From assembly GCF_000613785.1 (NCBI RefSeq), contig NZ_BAJQ01000024.1, forward strand, positions 1 to 38,855: a stretch of DNA of 38,855 bases. Direction: 5' to 3'. Within the stretch, counting starts at the first letter, position 1, and every line of letters begins with the position of its first letter. Position numbers and translations under genes: made by a program. The notes beneath the pieces are model-generated. The model was not told the origin of the DNA and did not search any database. It saw only the letters and a list, made by a program, of their open reading frames with translations. Source of the stretch: Segatella oulorum JCM 14966. Lineage in GTDB: Bacteria; Bacteroidota; Bacteroidia; Bacteroidales; Bacteroidaceae. This document shows, one piece after another, positions 25,779 to 33,907 of this stretch.

Positions 25779-25928
25779 ATGCAAGTGGGAAATAATTTCT
25801 CAAGCAGTGTGATTTTTAACATCAATTATTTGGTTGAGCCAAATAATTGTATAACACACATTCTAACAATCATGCGTAAACATAGATTTCATTTGGGAAA
25901 ACCCCTTATAATCTCCTTGCAAAAATAA
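25779..25928 (+). CDS. Micro-ORF of repeated cassette, copy A (49 codons)
   Basis: ATG 25779 to TAA 25926-25928. The first 22 residues (MQVGNNFSSSVIFNINYLVE then PN) match the ORF at 38782 at 16 of the first 22 positions, with several third-base changes that leave the amino acid unchanged. After the conserved start the tail (CITHILTIMRKHRFHLGK and so on) has no counterpart in the window, because copy B is cut by the window edge. No signal peptide or known domain is seen. Either a conserved leader peptide or small protein, or a structured RNA in which the ORF is secondary. Confidence 0.45.
   Translation: MQVGNNFSSSVIFNINYLVEPNNCITHILTIMRKHRFHLGKPLIISLQK
25823..25849 (+). ncRNA. Conserved hairpin of cassette copy A
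   Basis: CAATTATTTGG (25823-25833) and CCAAATAATTG (25839-25849) form an 11-bp perfect stem with loop TTGAG. Copy B has the same hairpin with two changed base pairs, both compensated. It has no T-run, so it is not a normal terminator. It overlaps codons 15-24 of the micro-ORF. Confidence 0.5.
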
Positions 25929-26290
25929 AAATTCCCCATATAAAAAACAAATTTATCCATAAGAAAATATTAATATAGTCACCATCTTATACTTCTTATA
26001 CCTCACATCCTGCCCCCAAGAAGCCCCCACATTCATTGCATCATCCTCAAAGCATCAACCACATTCTAATTTTCGTTGCTTAAAAATCTATATCAAAACG
26101 ATTGGCGTCACCATGTTCAGAAAAACCCCATCTGATATAATAAGGTGGAATAGCTCGTGCCGTATCTATTCAATATAGCTATCCATCAGCTTAAAATCAA
26201 ATAATCAGTGAGCTACAGTCCTACTCATAAATTATGACGAAAAGTATGGTTACCTATGCAAAATTCATATAGAGCATGTAAGACAGCCTG
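25929..26290. other. AT-rich stretch with no gene recognised
   Basis: Between cassette copy A and the end of glpC no gene, promoter or strong hairpin is recognised. The DNA is AT-rich with many short stop-ended frames, and no terminator is visible for the leftward glpABC operon. Confidence 0.5.
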
Positions 26291-27541
26291 TTATTGCGCA
26301 TTGCATTTTCTCGTTTCTTCCACATCAATCGCATCAGCCAAGATGCTAATGGGATTTTTTACCAAGTGCGAAGTCGACATTTCTATCTGCCATTTACACG
26401 TCTCACACTCCGTAGCCACATAGTCAGGATTGACGGCTTCAATCTGTTTAAAGAGGCTTGAGCCAATCTTTTGCGAGCGTTCATAGTTCTCTTTTTTAAA
26501 GCCATAGGTGCCAGCGATGCCACAACACTGACTCTCTAACATCATAAAATCAATGCCCGGAATCATCTGCAGCAAACGAACGGAATAAGGAACCCAGCCC
26601 ATTCGTTCCATGTGACAGGCGGTGTGGTAGGCAATTTTCTCTTTGAAATCCTTACGAAAGACAAGTTTAATCTCTCCCGCATCCACCTTTTGGCAGAGCC
26701 AACGCAAGGCCAACATCAAATGATCGCGCACGTCGGCATTGTCGATGTGCAACAAATGTTGGTATTCATCGCGCATGGTGAGCGTGCAAGTAGAGCTCAC
26801 CGTGAGCACAGGTTCATCGCGCTTCACAGCTTCGCGCATCGCGTTGATATTCACTTCGCCCTGCTTTTTGGCCTGCCCCGACAGCCCATTGGCAATCAAC
26901 GCCACACCGCAACATTTCTCTTTCGACAACAAACGCACCCCATAACCGCAGGCATTCATCAGCTTCACCAAATCCTTACTCAACTGAGGATAGTTGTAAT
27001 TGGCATAACACCCATGGAAAAAGGTCACAAACCGATGATACTGTTCCTGCTCATGAGCATGCTTCTTATACCATTGTTCAAAGGTTTGGAAAGCATAAGA
27101 GGGGAACGTACGATGCTTGTCAATGCCCATCACGCTGTGCAACACCGCTTTCATGGGCTTCAATCCCAAAGCAAAATTGGTTAAAGGTGCAAAAGTATGC
27201 GCCAGCGTACCCACAAAGTCGGTGTTGGCTAACATGCGATCACGCAGGCTGGGCGTGTGTGTACTGTAATCAATTCGCGCCGCTTGAATGAGGTCTCCCA
27301 CCAGCACATGCTCGGGACAAGCCACCTCACAACGCTTGCAATTCAAGCATAATTTCAGGGCTTCATTAAAATATTCCGCGCCTTTTAAGCGGTAACGCTC
27401 CTGATCGGGACCCGCTTGTTTGGGGCCGGGATATTGAGGTTCCACGGCCGACACAGGGCAATAAACCGTACAGATGGAGCATTTCAGACACTGCTCAAAA
27501 TTCAATTTGCTTTTACTTTCTATTTGTGTAGCTTCTACCAT
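26291..27541 (-). CDS. glpC: Anaerobic glycerol-3-phosphate dehydrogenase subunit C
   Basis: GlpC anchors the GlpAB enzyme to the membrane and passes electrons to the quinone pool. The 416 residues contain two [4Fe-4S] motifs near the N-terminus, CLKCSICTVYCP and CLNCKRCEVACP, and two cysteine-rich CCG-type repeats (KEKCCGVALI and LESQCCGIAGTYG), as in E. coli GlpC (396 aa) and other heterodisulfide-reductase-like subunits. It starts 5 bp after glpB. No frame defects are seen. Confidence 0.93.
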   Translation of the reverse strand: MVEATQIESKSKLNFEQCLKCSICTVYCPVSAVEPQYPGPKQAGPDQERYRLKGAEYFNEALKLCLNCKRCEVACPEHVLVGDLIQAARIDYSTHTPSLRDRMLANTDFVGTLAHTFAPLTNFALGLKPMKAVLHSVMGIDKHRTFPSYAFQTFEQWYKKHAHEQEQYHRFVTFFHGCYANYNYPQLSKDLVKLMNACGYGVRLLSKEKCCGVALIANGLSGQAKKQGEVNINAMREAVKRDEPVLTVSSTCTLTMRDEYQHLLHIDNADVRDHLMLALRWLCQKVDAGEIKLVFRKDFKEKIAYHTACHMERMGWVPYSVRLLQMIPGIDFMMLESQCCGIAGTYGFKKENYERSQKIGSSLFKQIEAVNPDYVATECETCKWQIEMSTSHLVKNPISILADAIDVEETRKCNAQ

Positions 27542-27546
27542 CGCTT

Positions 27547-28787
27547 TTATTTCTTTAGAATGTTGTGGGCAACTTGCAATGCGGTGAGCATAGAGACACC
27601 CGTACCGTCGGCCAATTTAAACGCATTATGACCACTAAGAATAGAGCCTGCCGCATATAAATTGGTTTGAACACGTCCCTCGCGGCTCACTAAAAATTGA
27701 GAATCGGTGTGCACACCAAACTTCATATAGGGTTGTTCATCATAGACATAGGCTGCAGTCCAGGCCGAACGATCCTGCACGGCATCGACATCGGCATGGA
27801 AAATGGGCTCATAGACTTCGTTGTAATTGCTCTTTAAACCACGACTTTGGAATGAACCCGAAGCCAAAACGAAATGGTCGGCATAGAGTTTCTCTTCAAC
27901 CATCTTCTCGGTTTGTACGGCTACGAGACGATTGTCCTCGAAAACACCTCCACAAACCGTGTCGCTCAGCACATACAAACCACCTAACTGCTGGAAATAT
28001 TGACGCAACTTGGTTTGGATATGTACGCCCGGAACCGAGGGCGGCATGGTAGCAACATAATGCAACGCATGCCGAACATGCTGCTGAAGGTGCGCTCTGA
28101 CAGCGTCATCACCCAAGCCTAACACCGACGGAAGTAGCAACACCTCGCCTTGAATGGAGAGGGCATTGAGCGCCTGTGCCACCTCGTCTAACCCCGTTTC
28201 ATCGGCCAACACCTTCGCAATGTTTGTCGCCCGCATCTCAGAAGGACTTTTTCGTGCTTCCTCTAACGCTTTCGTTGTGAAAGTTTGCACTTCAACCGCC
28301 ACGCCCATGCGCTGCAAGTTGGCACTCAAAAAAGCTACGGGCATATCCAAGAAACCAGCGATGTTGGCAATGGTTACACGCTCCCAAGGCAACGTTTCGG
28401 CACAGTGCTTTGCACGAGTCCGTCCATTGTGAGCCAAGCAGGTTTGTTGATGCCGATGGGTGAAAGCCGATAGTGATTGGCTTCTGCACTGCCTTTCATC
28501 ACGAGACCTGCCGCATCGAGCAGCAATTTAGCCTCTTTTGCCAAGCAATCTATTGCATTTAGCTTGTGAAAAGGGTGCATATTACTGAGTAAAGGGATAG
28601 CTTTTAAGGGCGCATCTACCAATTCCCCGTTTTCGTCATAGCCCAACAACTCGAGCGAACCCGAATTGAAATGCAACGTGCTTTGCCCTGCATTGATGAT
28701 GGCAACGCGTTGCTTTTGCTGGGCTAAAGCGATGCCACAGGTGAGTCCTGACAACCCACCACCGATGATAATTGTATCAAATTTCAT
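27547..28787 (-). CDS. glpB: Anaerobic glycerol-3-phosphate dehydrogenase subunit B, frameshifted
   Basis: GlpB is the FMN/FAD-type partner of GlpA. The first part (ATG 28787) shows the Rossmann start MKFDTIIIGGGLSGLTCGIA and reads to WLTMDGLVQS. The proper frame then resumes as KHCAETLPWERVTIANIAGF and continues to 27547 with GHNAFKLADGTGVSMLTALQ near the end. One base added at AGC 28409-28407 restores about 413 residues (E. coli GlpB has 419). Its start overlaps the glpA stop (ATGA, 28787-28784), so the two are translationally coupled. Since glpA and glpC are intact, a sequence error is more likely than a real loss. Confidence 0.9.
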
Positions 28788-30421
28788 TTCGCAATCTCCT
28801 TCTTTTCGTCTGCCACCCGATTAAATCCGCAGAGACTTTCATAAATCATGCCCGTGAGTTGTGCCTCGTTCAGCGTGTCACCCCACGCCACAGGGCGCAT
28901 GCCTTTCCACCGTTCGGCCATGAAAGCCGTTAAATCCTGCATGCCTTTCTGCACGGGAGTGTCGGCCACTTCGCACAACACATTGGCACCACGGCAGGCA
29001 CATAGTTCGCCTTGGCAAGTGCCCATGCCGAGCCGTGTGCGGCGACGTAAATTAATAATATGGTGTACATGCAGCTGTTCCACAGCGAATTTCACTTCGC
29101 CGACGGTAACATTCTCGCATTCACAAACCAAGGCTTTGTCTTCAATGGCTTGCTGACGAATGCGCGAAGTCATCGTGCCATGCCGCCCTTCCATCACCCG
29201 TTGACTATATTCGTAGCTCGTCTTGCTGGTCTTTTCGGTGAGCACCGAGGTCTCAGAGCCAGGCAAAGGTGTGATAGCCGTTTCGCATTTCTTGTCGATG
29301 CCCAACTTTTTGCAGGCCAAATCGGTAGCCAACTCGGCCATCATGCGGTAGGTCATCATCTTGCCTCCCGTGATGGTGATGAAGCCTTTGAGGCCATCGC
29401 GCGTCTCATGGTCGAGCAAAACGATGCCACGACTGATGCTTCTTCCCGACGGATCGTTGTCGGCTGCCACCAAAGGACGCACGCCCGTGTAAGCGCGGAG
29501 AATGCGCGTTGATGCCAAAGCGGGTGCCAACTTCTCGCCCTCCTTAATCAAGATGTCCACCTCTTCGGGCGTCACTTGCAGATCGTCAACCGTTTCAAAA
29601 GGCACGCGATCACTGGTGGTTCCAATGACACAAACGGTATCATCGGGCACAAGAATATCGGCATTAGCAGGCTTTCGGCAACGGTTGATCACCATTTGGT
29701 TGACCCGATGGCCAAAAATGAGCAGCGTACCTTTCGCCGGGAACATGTTAACGCCCACGCCAGCCATGACAGAAAGCTGATGACCCCAAATGCCGGCGGC
29801 GTTGATAACGAGCTGAGCACGTTGCTCAAACACTTCGCCTGTGAGGTTGTTGCGCAACCGAACGCCCTTCATTTCGCCATTTTCCACCACGAAATCCACC
29901 ACTTCATGATAGGTCAAAGCATCGGCACCATGGCGACGGGCATCAAGCACATTGGCCACAGTGAGGCGGAAAGGGTCGATGGAAGCATCGGGAACACGCA
30001 CGGCACCCGTGAGTGAAGGGTTGACCGAAGGTTCGATGCGGCGTGCCTCTTCGGGCGAGATGATGTCGGCACGAATGCCGGCTTCTTGGCAAGCGGCTAC
30101 AAATGTAGCCTGATAATTGAGGTCGTCTTCGGGCAGCGTAATAAACAAACCGTCGGTCTCATCCACACAATGTCGGGCGATTTTCCGCAGAATCATGTTT
30201 TCAACAATGCACTCTCTTGCCGACTCTTTATCGGTAACAGCATAGCGTGCACCACTATGAAGCAAACCATGATTGCGGCCGGTTGCGCCATTGGTGAAGT
30301 CAAATTTTTCGACCAGCAGCACCTTTAATCCCCGCATCGCACAATCTCTTGCCGTGCCTGCGCCTGTAATTCCGCCACCAATCACAATGACATCATAAGT
30401 TTGTTCTCTATTCTTTTTCAT
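28784..30421 (-). CDS. glpA: Anaerobic glycerol-3-phosphate dehydrogenase subunit A
   Basis: GlpA oxidises glycerol-3-phosphate to dihydroxyacetone phosphate. The 545 residues begin with the FAD-binding motif VIVIGGGITGAGTARDCAMR, then GATGRNHGLLHSGARYAVTD, typical of the family, and GFITITGGKMMTYRMMAELA in the C-terminal part of the catalytic domain. A BFD-like [2Fe-2S] domain follows, with CECENVTVGEV and TRLGMGTCQGELCACRGA, as in E. coli GlpA (542 aa). It is the first gene of glpABC, leftward, with a -7 box about 100 bp upstream, opposite a DeoR-type repressor. Confidence 0.96.
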   Translation of the reverse strand: MKKNREQTYDVIVIGGGITGAGTARDCAMRGLKVLLVEKFDFTNGATGRNHGLLHSGARYAVTDKESARECIVENMILRKIARHCVDETDGLFITLPEDDLNYQATFVAACQEAGIRADIISPEEARRIEPSVNPSLTGAVRVPDASIDPFRLTVANVLDARRHGADALTYHEVVDFVVENGEMKGVRLRNNLTGEVFEQRAQLVINAAGIWGHQLSVMAGVGVNMFPAKGTLLIFGHRVNQMVINRCRKPANADILVPDDTVCVIGTTSDRVPFETVDDLQVTPEEVDILIKEGEKLAPALASTRILRAYTGVRPLVAADNDPSGRSISRGIVLLDHETRDGLKGFITITGGKMMTYRMMAELATDLACKKLGIDKKCETAITPLPGSETSVLTEKTSKTSYEYSQRVMEGRHGTMTSRIRQQAIEDKALVCECENVTVGEVKFAVEQLHVHHIINLRRRTRLGMGTCQGELCACRGANVLCEVADTPVQKGMQDLTAFMAERWKGMRPVAWGDTLNEAQLTGMIYESLCGFNRVADEKKEIAK

Positions 30422-30725
30422 TGAATGACATTTTTATGCTTACCCGAGAAATATTGCGTTGCAAAAATATTCAAAGCGTTTAAACTTGCAAAACGAAACA
30501 TTCTTGCGTTCTTTCGAAGCAAAGATAGCTTTTATTTGATTGCACAGACACTTTTGTTATTATTATTTAACGAAATAATTTCTGCCACGGGGTGCGCTTT
30601 TCTGTACTCACCCGTCACACAATCCTTTTTTGTTAAGGTTTTGTTAAACACTTCGGTTTGAAACCATTCTTTCGGGAAAAGCGCTATTTTTGTGAGGAAA
30701 ATAAAAACCAAAAGCTGTTCTTGAC
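30422..30725. promoter_or_regulatory. Divergent control region between glpA and the repressor gene
   Basis: This 304-bp region carries a leftward -7 box TATCTTTG (30527 to 30520) for glpABC. A rightward pair for the repressor gene is TTTG at 30657-30660 and TATTTTTG at 30685-30692, spaced 24 bp. Two perfect short palindromes stand out: GTTTAAAC (30478-30485), downstream of the glpA start point, and GGTTTGAAACC (30655-30665), which covers the repressor -33 element. Both contain GTTT/AAAC arms, so they are candidate operators for the DeoR-type protein. Confidence 0.5.
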
Positions 30726-31498
30726 ATGACAAAAGAGGAAAGACATAACGCCATTTTGGAGCAACTGCTCAAAACAGATGCCATTTTAGTGTCCGACTTA
30801 TCCGACCGTTTGCAAGTCTCTTCGGTCACCATTCGCAAAGATTTAACCGATTTGGAAAAGGCAGGGAAGCTCTATCGCAGCCACGGAAAAGCCATTGCCA
30901 TCAACCCTTTTGCCGGCAATCGCACCGTGAACGAGAAAGAAAAGCTCTATCCCGAAGAGAAATATAACATCGGAATGGAGGCGGCAAAGTTTATCGAGCC
31001 CAACGATTCGATTATCCTTGCATCGGGAACCACCATCCATGCCTTTGCCCATTGTATCAAACCCGGCCATAAACTCACGGTGGTTTCGGCATCGCTCCAG
31101 GCCTCCATCGCTCTTTCGCAGGAGGACAATATCGACATCATTCAGCTGGGAGGCATGCTGCGTCACAGCAGCGAATCGGTGGTGGGCGAATACAGTGAAA
31201 GCATTTTGGCGGGCTGTTCGTTCAGCAAATTATTTATGGGTGTCGACGGTATCGATCTCGATTTCGGCTTCACTACGACCGACATGCGCGAGGCTCACCT
31301 TAATCAACAGATGATGAAGCCGCACAAAAGACCATCGTTCTAGCCGATGCCTCGAAGTTTGGCCGACGCGGATTTGCCAAGATCAGCAACATGGAAGACG
31401 TAGATGTCATCATCACCGACGCGCACATTAAGGCGATGGACAAGCTGCGCATCGAAGAAATGGGCATCGAACTGGTGATTGTGGGCGCAGAAGCGTAG
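30726..31498 (+). CDS. DeoR/GlpR-family repressor, frameshifted
   Basis: DeoR-type repressors sense a phosphorylated metabolite. The N-terminal helix-turn-helix reads LVSDLSDRLQVSSVTIRKDL, followed by the sensor domain (ILASGTTIHAFAHCI, VDGIDLDFGFTTTDMREAHL). The frame breaks after NQQMMK at AGC 31318-31320. The correct continuation, AAQKTIVLADASKFGRRGFA, needs one added G and runs to TAG 31496-31498, giving about 257 residues. Its place opposite glpABC makes control of the glp genes by glycerol-3-phosphate the natural hypothesis, by analogy with E. coli GlpR. A terminator follows. Confidence 0.88.
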
Positions 31499-31533
31499 AG
31501 GCAACGCCACAGAATCCATCACAAACGAAAATT

Positions 31534-31579
31534 CCTTCTCACCAACACCGATCATCACGGAGGTGAGAAGGATTTTTTT
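31534..31579. terminator. Terminator between the repressor and sulfatase genes
   Basis: CCTTCTCACC (31534-31543) and GGTGAGAAGG (31562-31571) form a perfect 10-bp stem followed by seven T on the plus strand. It serves the rightward repressor gene and lies against the stop codon of the converging sulfatase. Confidence 0.88.
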
Positions 31580-33137
31580 ACGCCGCTGATGACAACCAAC
31601 ATTCATTCATCAGCCACGGGAACGGTTTCCCTGTGGCCGCAGAACACGGGCGCTGTGCCTGCATGTCGCGCAACCGTTTGCCCAAAAGCGCAGCTAATTT
31701 GCGCACCTTTTGGGGGTGTTGAGCAGCCAAATCGTGCTGTTCGCCCACGTCGTCGGGCAGATGATAAAGCTCCTTTCGACCAGTCTTATAATTATAAATG
31801 AGTTTCCATTCGCCCAGCCGAATGGCGCAATTCAAGTTAATGCCTGCCCCTTTGCCATCCCAGATGTTTGGAAAATTCCACACCAACGGGCGCACCCTCA
31901 TTGGCTTTTGCGGCGCACACAGCAGCGGAACGAGCGATTGTCCGTCGAGCGTTTGCGGCACCTTTGCCTGTCGAATGCCCGCCATTTCGAGTAGCGTGGG
32001 ATAAAGATCCTCGATGATGATGGGCGTTTTGTTGCGCGTGTTAGCAGCCACTTTGCCCGGCCACCGCACGATGAACGGCACCCGAATGCCACCCTCATAC
32101 AACGACCCTTTACCACTTTTGAGCGGCGCATTCTGCGTGTCGGGCGGTCCTTCGCGCCACGCTTGCGACGCCGCCAGCCCACCATTGTCGCTCATGAAGA
32201 TGAGAATGGTGCGCTCGGCCTCACCATTCGCTTCCAACCAGCGCATCACATCGCCCAAACTCTTGTCCATCCCCGCAATCAACGCCGCATAAGCCGCCGC
32301 CTTGTCAGACAGCCCTTTGCGCACATATTGCGGATAAAAGCGCATATCCTTATCGATGGGAATGTGCAAAGCATAGTGCGACAGATACAAATAAAACGGC
32401 TGCCCATAGCGTTTCGCCTTGTCCAACGCCCGCAAAGCCTCCTGCGTCAGCGCCTCGGTGGCAAACGTTCCCGTGCCCCAATAGCGCTCCAAACCGGGGA
32501 TGGCGTTGAGCGCCAAAGGCCGCCCGTCGCGCGAATGACCATAATTTCGTTCACTCAGATAGGTCGCCAAACCGCCCGCGGCACTACCCGTGATGTTGAC
32601 CTCGAAACCAAAATGGCACGGATTTTCGCCCGGTGTGTCTATCGCTCCCCAATGCGCCTTGCCGCAATGAATGGTGTGGTAGCCCGCATGCTTCAGCAGT
32701 TGCACAAACGAAAGGGCCTGCGTCGTGCGCTCCACCCCGCCATACTGTACAATGCCGTTGCAATTCCAATCGGGCAAGACCACACCCTCCTCCTGCCCAT
32801 CCGTCGGCTTGTCGCGCTGCAAAGTCCAGTTCGTCACCCTGTGCCGCGCCATATTCATGCCCGTCATCAGGCTGCACCGCGACGGCGAACTCACCGGAGC
32901 TGCATAGGCATCGGTAAACAACATGCCCGCCCGGGCCAATCGTTCCATGTTGGGTGTGTCGTACATGCGGTTGTAATCCGTCACCACCTCCGCGAAAGGC
33001 ACCGACGTGTCCTGCCACCCCATGTCGTCCACCATGAACAAAATAATATTGGGTCGGCGCTCCTGCTGTTGTGCATAGAGCGGCCCTATGCCCGCCAAAG
33101 CCATGCCTACCACTGCACTCATCCGTTGTTTCTTCAT
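31578..33137 (-). CDS. Secreted sulfatase (arylsulfatase-like), S-type active site
   Basis: The enzyme hydrolyses sulfate esters, usually from sulfated glycans in Bacteroidetes. From ATG 33137 it has 519 residues, a signal peptide (cleavage near residue 22), metal-binding VDDMG (Asp37-Asp38), and the modification motif SSPSRCSLMTG with Ser83 as the residue converted to formylglycine. The S-type motif means it needs an anaerobic sulfatase maturase (anSME), which is not in the window. Further landmarks are GYHTIHCGKAHWG and FMSDNGGLAASQAWREG. A frame extension to 33233 has no signal sequence and is rejected. It sits inside the glp region without an obvious metabolic link. Confidence 0.9.
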   Translation of the reverse strand: MKKQRMSAVVGMALAGIGPLYAQQQERRPNIILFMVDDMGWQDTSVPFAEVVTDYNRMYDTPNMERLARAGMLFTDAYAAPVSSPSRCSLMTGMNMARHRVTNWTLQRDKPTDGQEEGVVLPDWNCNGIVQYGGVERTTQALSFVQLLKHAGYHTIHCGKAHWGAIDTPGENPCHFGFEVNITGSAAGGLATYLSERNYGHSRDGRPLALNAIPGLERYWGTGTFATEALTQEALRALDKAKRYGQPFYLYLSHYALHIPIDKDMRFYPQYVRKGLSDKAAAYAALIAGMDKSLGDVMRWLEANGEAERTILIFMSDNGGLAASQAWREGPPDTQNAPLKSGKGSLYEGGIRVPFIVRWPGKVAANTRNKTPIIIEDLYPTLLEMAGIRQAKVPQTLDGQSLVPLLCAPQKPMRVRPLVWNFPNIWDGKGAGINLNCAIRLGEWKLIYNYKTGRKELYHLPDDVGEQHDLAAQHPQKVRKLAALLGKRLRDMQAQRPCSAATGKPFPWLMNECWLSSAA

Positions 33138-33159
33138 TTCATCACCGTTTAGAACCTCG

Positions 33160-33167
33160 CAAAGATA
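33160..33167 (-). promoter_or_regulatory. -7 box of the sulfatase gene
   Basis: Minus-strand TATCTTTG (33167 to 33160), 22 bp before the ATG at 33137. No clear -33 TTTG is seen. Confidence 0.55.
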
Positions 33168-33659
33168 AGCAAAAGAAACGAATTGCACCCGATGCTGCCC
33201 ATGGAAAATGCCGTGAACACACGGTATACACATAGGGAATTGAGGTACAAATAAAACCTACTACTCTGAGGTCTTCATTGAATAAACATCATTTTTTGTG
33301 GTTTTTCATACTTCCCCATTGGTTTGGGTGGGAGATTTCATGATTATGCAAGAACCAAGAACCCCAAAAAATCCCCATATCAATGGATAAATCCCAAAAA
33401 TGTCACTTCAATATATAAAAGTACCTCACAAGGAATAATGCTGCGGAATTGAGGAAAGATTTTATACTGCGGAATTAAGGTAATGCAAAGATAAGAATTA
33501 TGTTGAGCTTACACACTTTTTTAGACACTATCGAGGTACGTACCTTTAGTTACATGATGAGTGCTTGTTGGTATCGTATTTTTATTCGATTACACACATA
33601 GCAACCTTCTTATCCTGATTTTATAGTTAAAATGCGTAATAAATGTTAACGCCGAAAGG
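33168..33659. other. Gene-free stretch with short repeats and an orphan -7 box
   Basis: No gene is recognised. GGAATTGAGG-like words occur at 33236-33245, 33445-33454 and 33471-33480 (last copy with one change); the last two are each preceded by CTGC. A leftward TATCTTTG lies at 33493 to 33486 with no gene behind it for about 350 bp. AGGTACGTACCT at 33534-33545 is a perfect 12-bp palindrome and so a possible operator of glpT. Confidence 0.4.
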
Positions 33660-33686
33660 TTTGTAACGAAATAAAACCTATCTTTG
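33660..33686 (+). promoter_or_regulatory. Promoter of glpT
   Basis: TTTG (33660-33663) and TATCTTTG (33679-33686), spaced 15 bp, somewhat short. The transcript would have a leader of about 210 nt before glpT, long enough for post-transcriptional control; no known riboswitch is recognised. Confidence 0.5.
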
Positions 33687-33907
33687 TTTCGAATTGAACG
33701 CGAACTGATTTTGAAATGTAAGTATTAGGTGATGATAACTTGTTTTTGATGGGTTGAATTTAGCTTTCGCTTGAAGCCTTTTACTTTTCACTGCATAATC
33801 GCTTCCCAAGGTATGTGCAAGGCATGTGCATGGTGTGTGGTTTTAGCGTGATGGCATGATAAGTTGGTTTTCTTTTAACAATCGCATACGAATAAACAAT
33901 TTATAAT

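Noticed and set aside
32163..33152. Rightward ORF of 329 codons rich in Arg and His
   Set aside because: It is antisense to the sulfatase, which has clear active-site motifs and a signal peptide.
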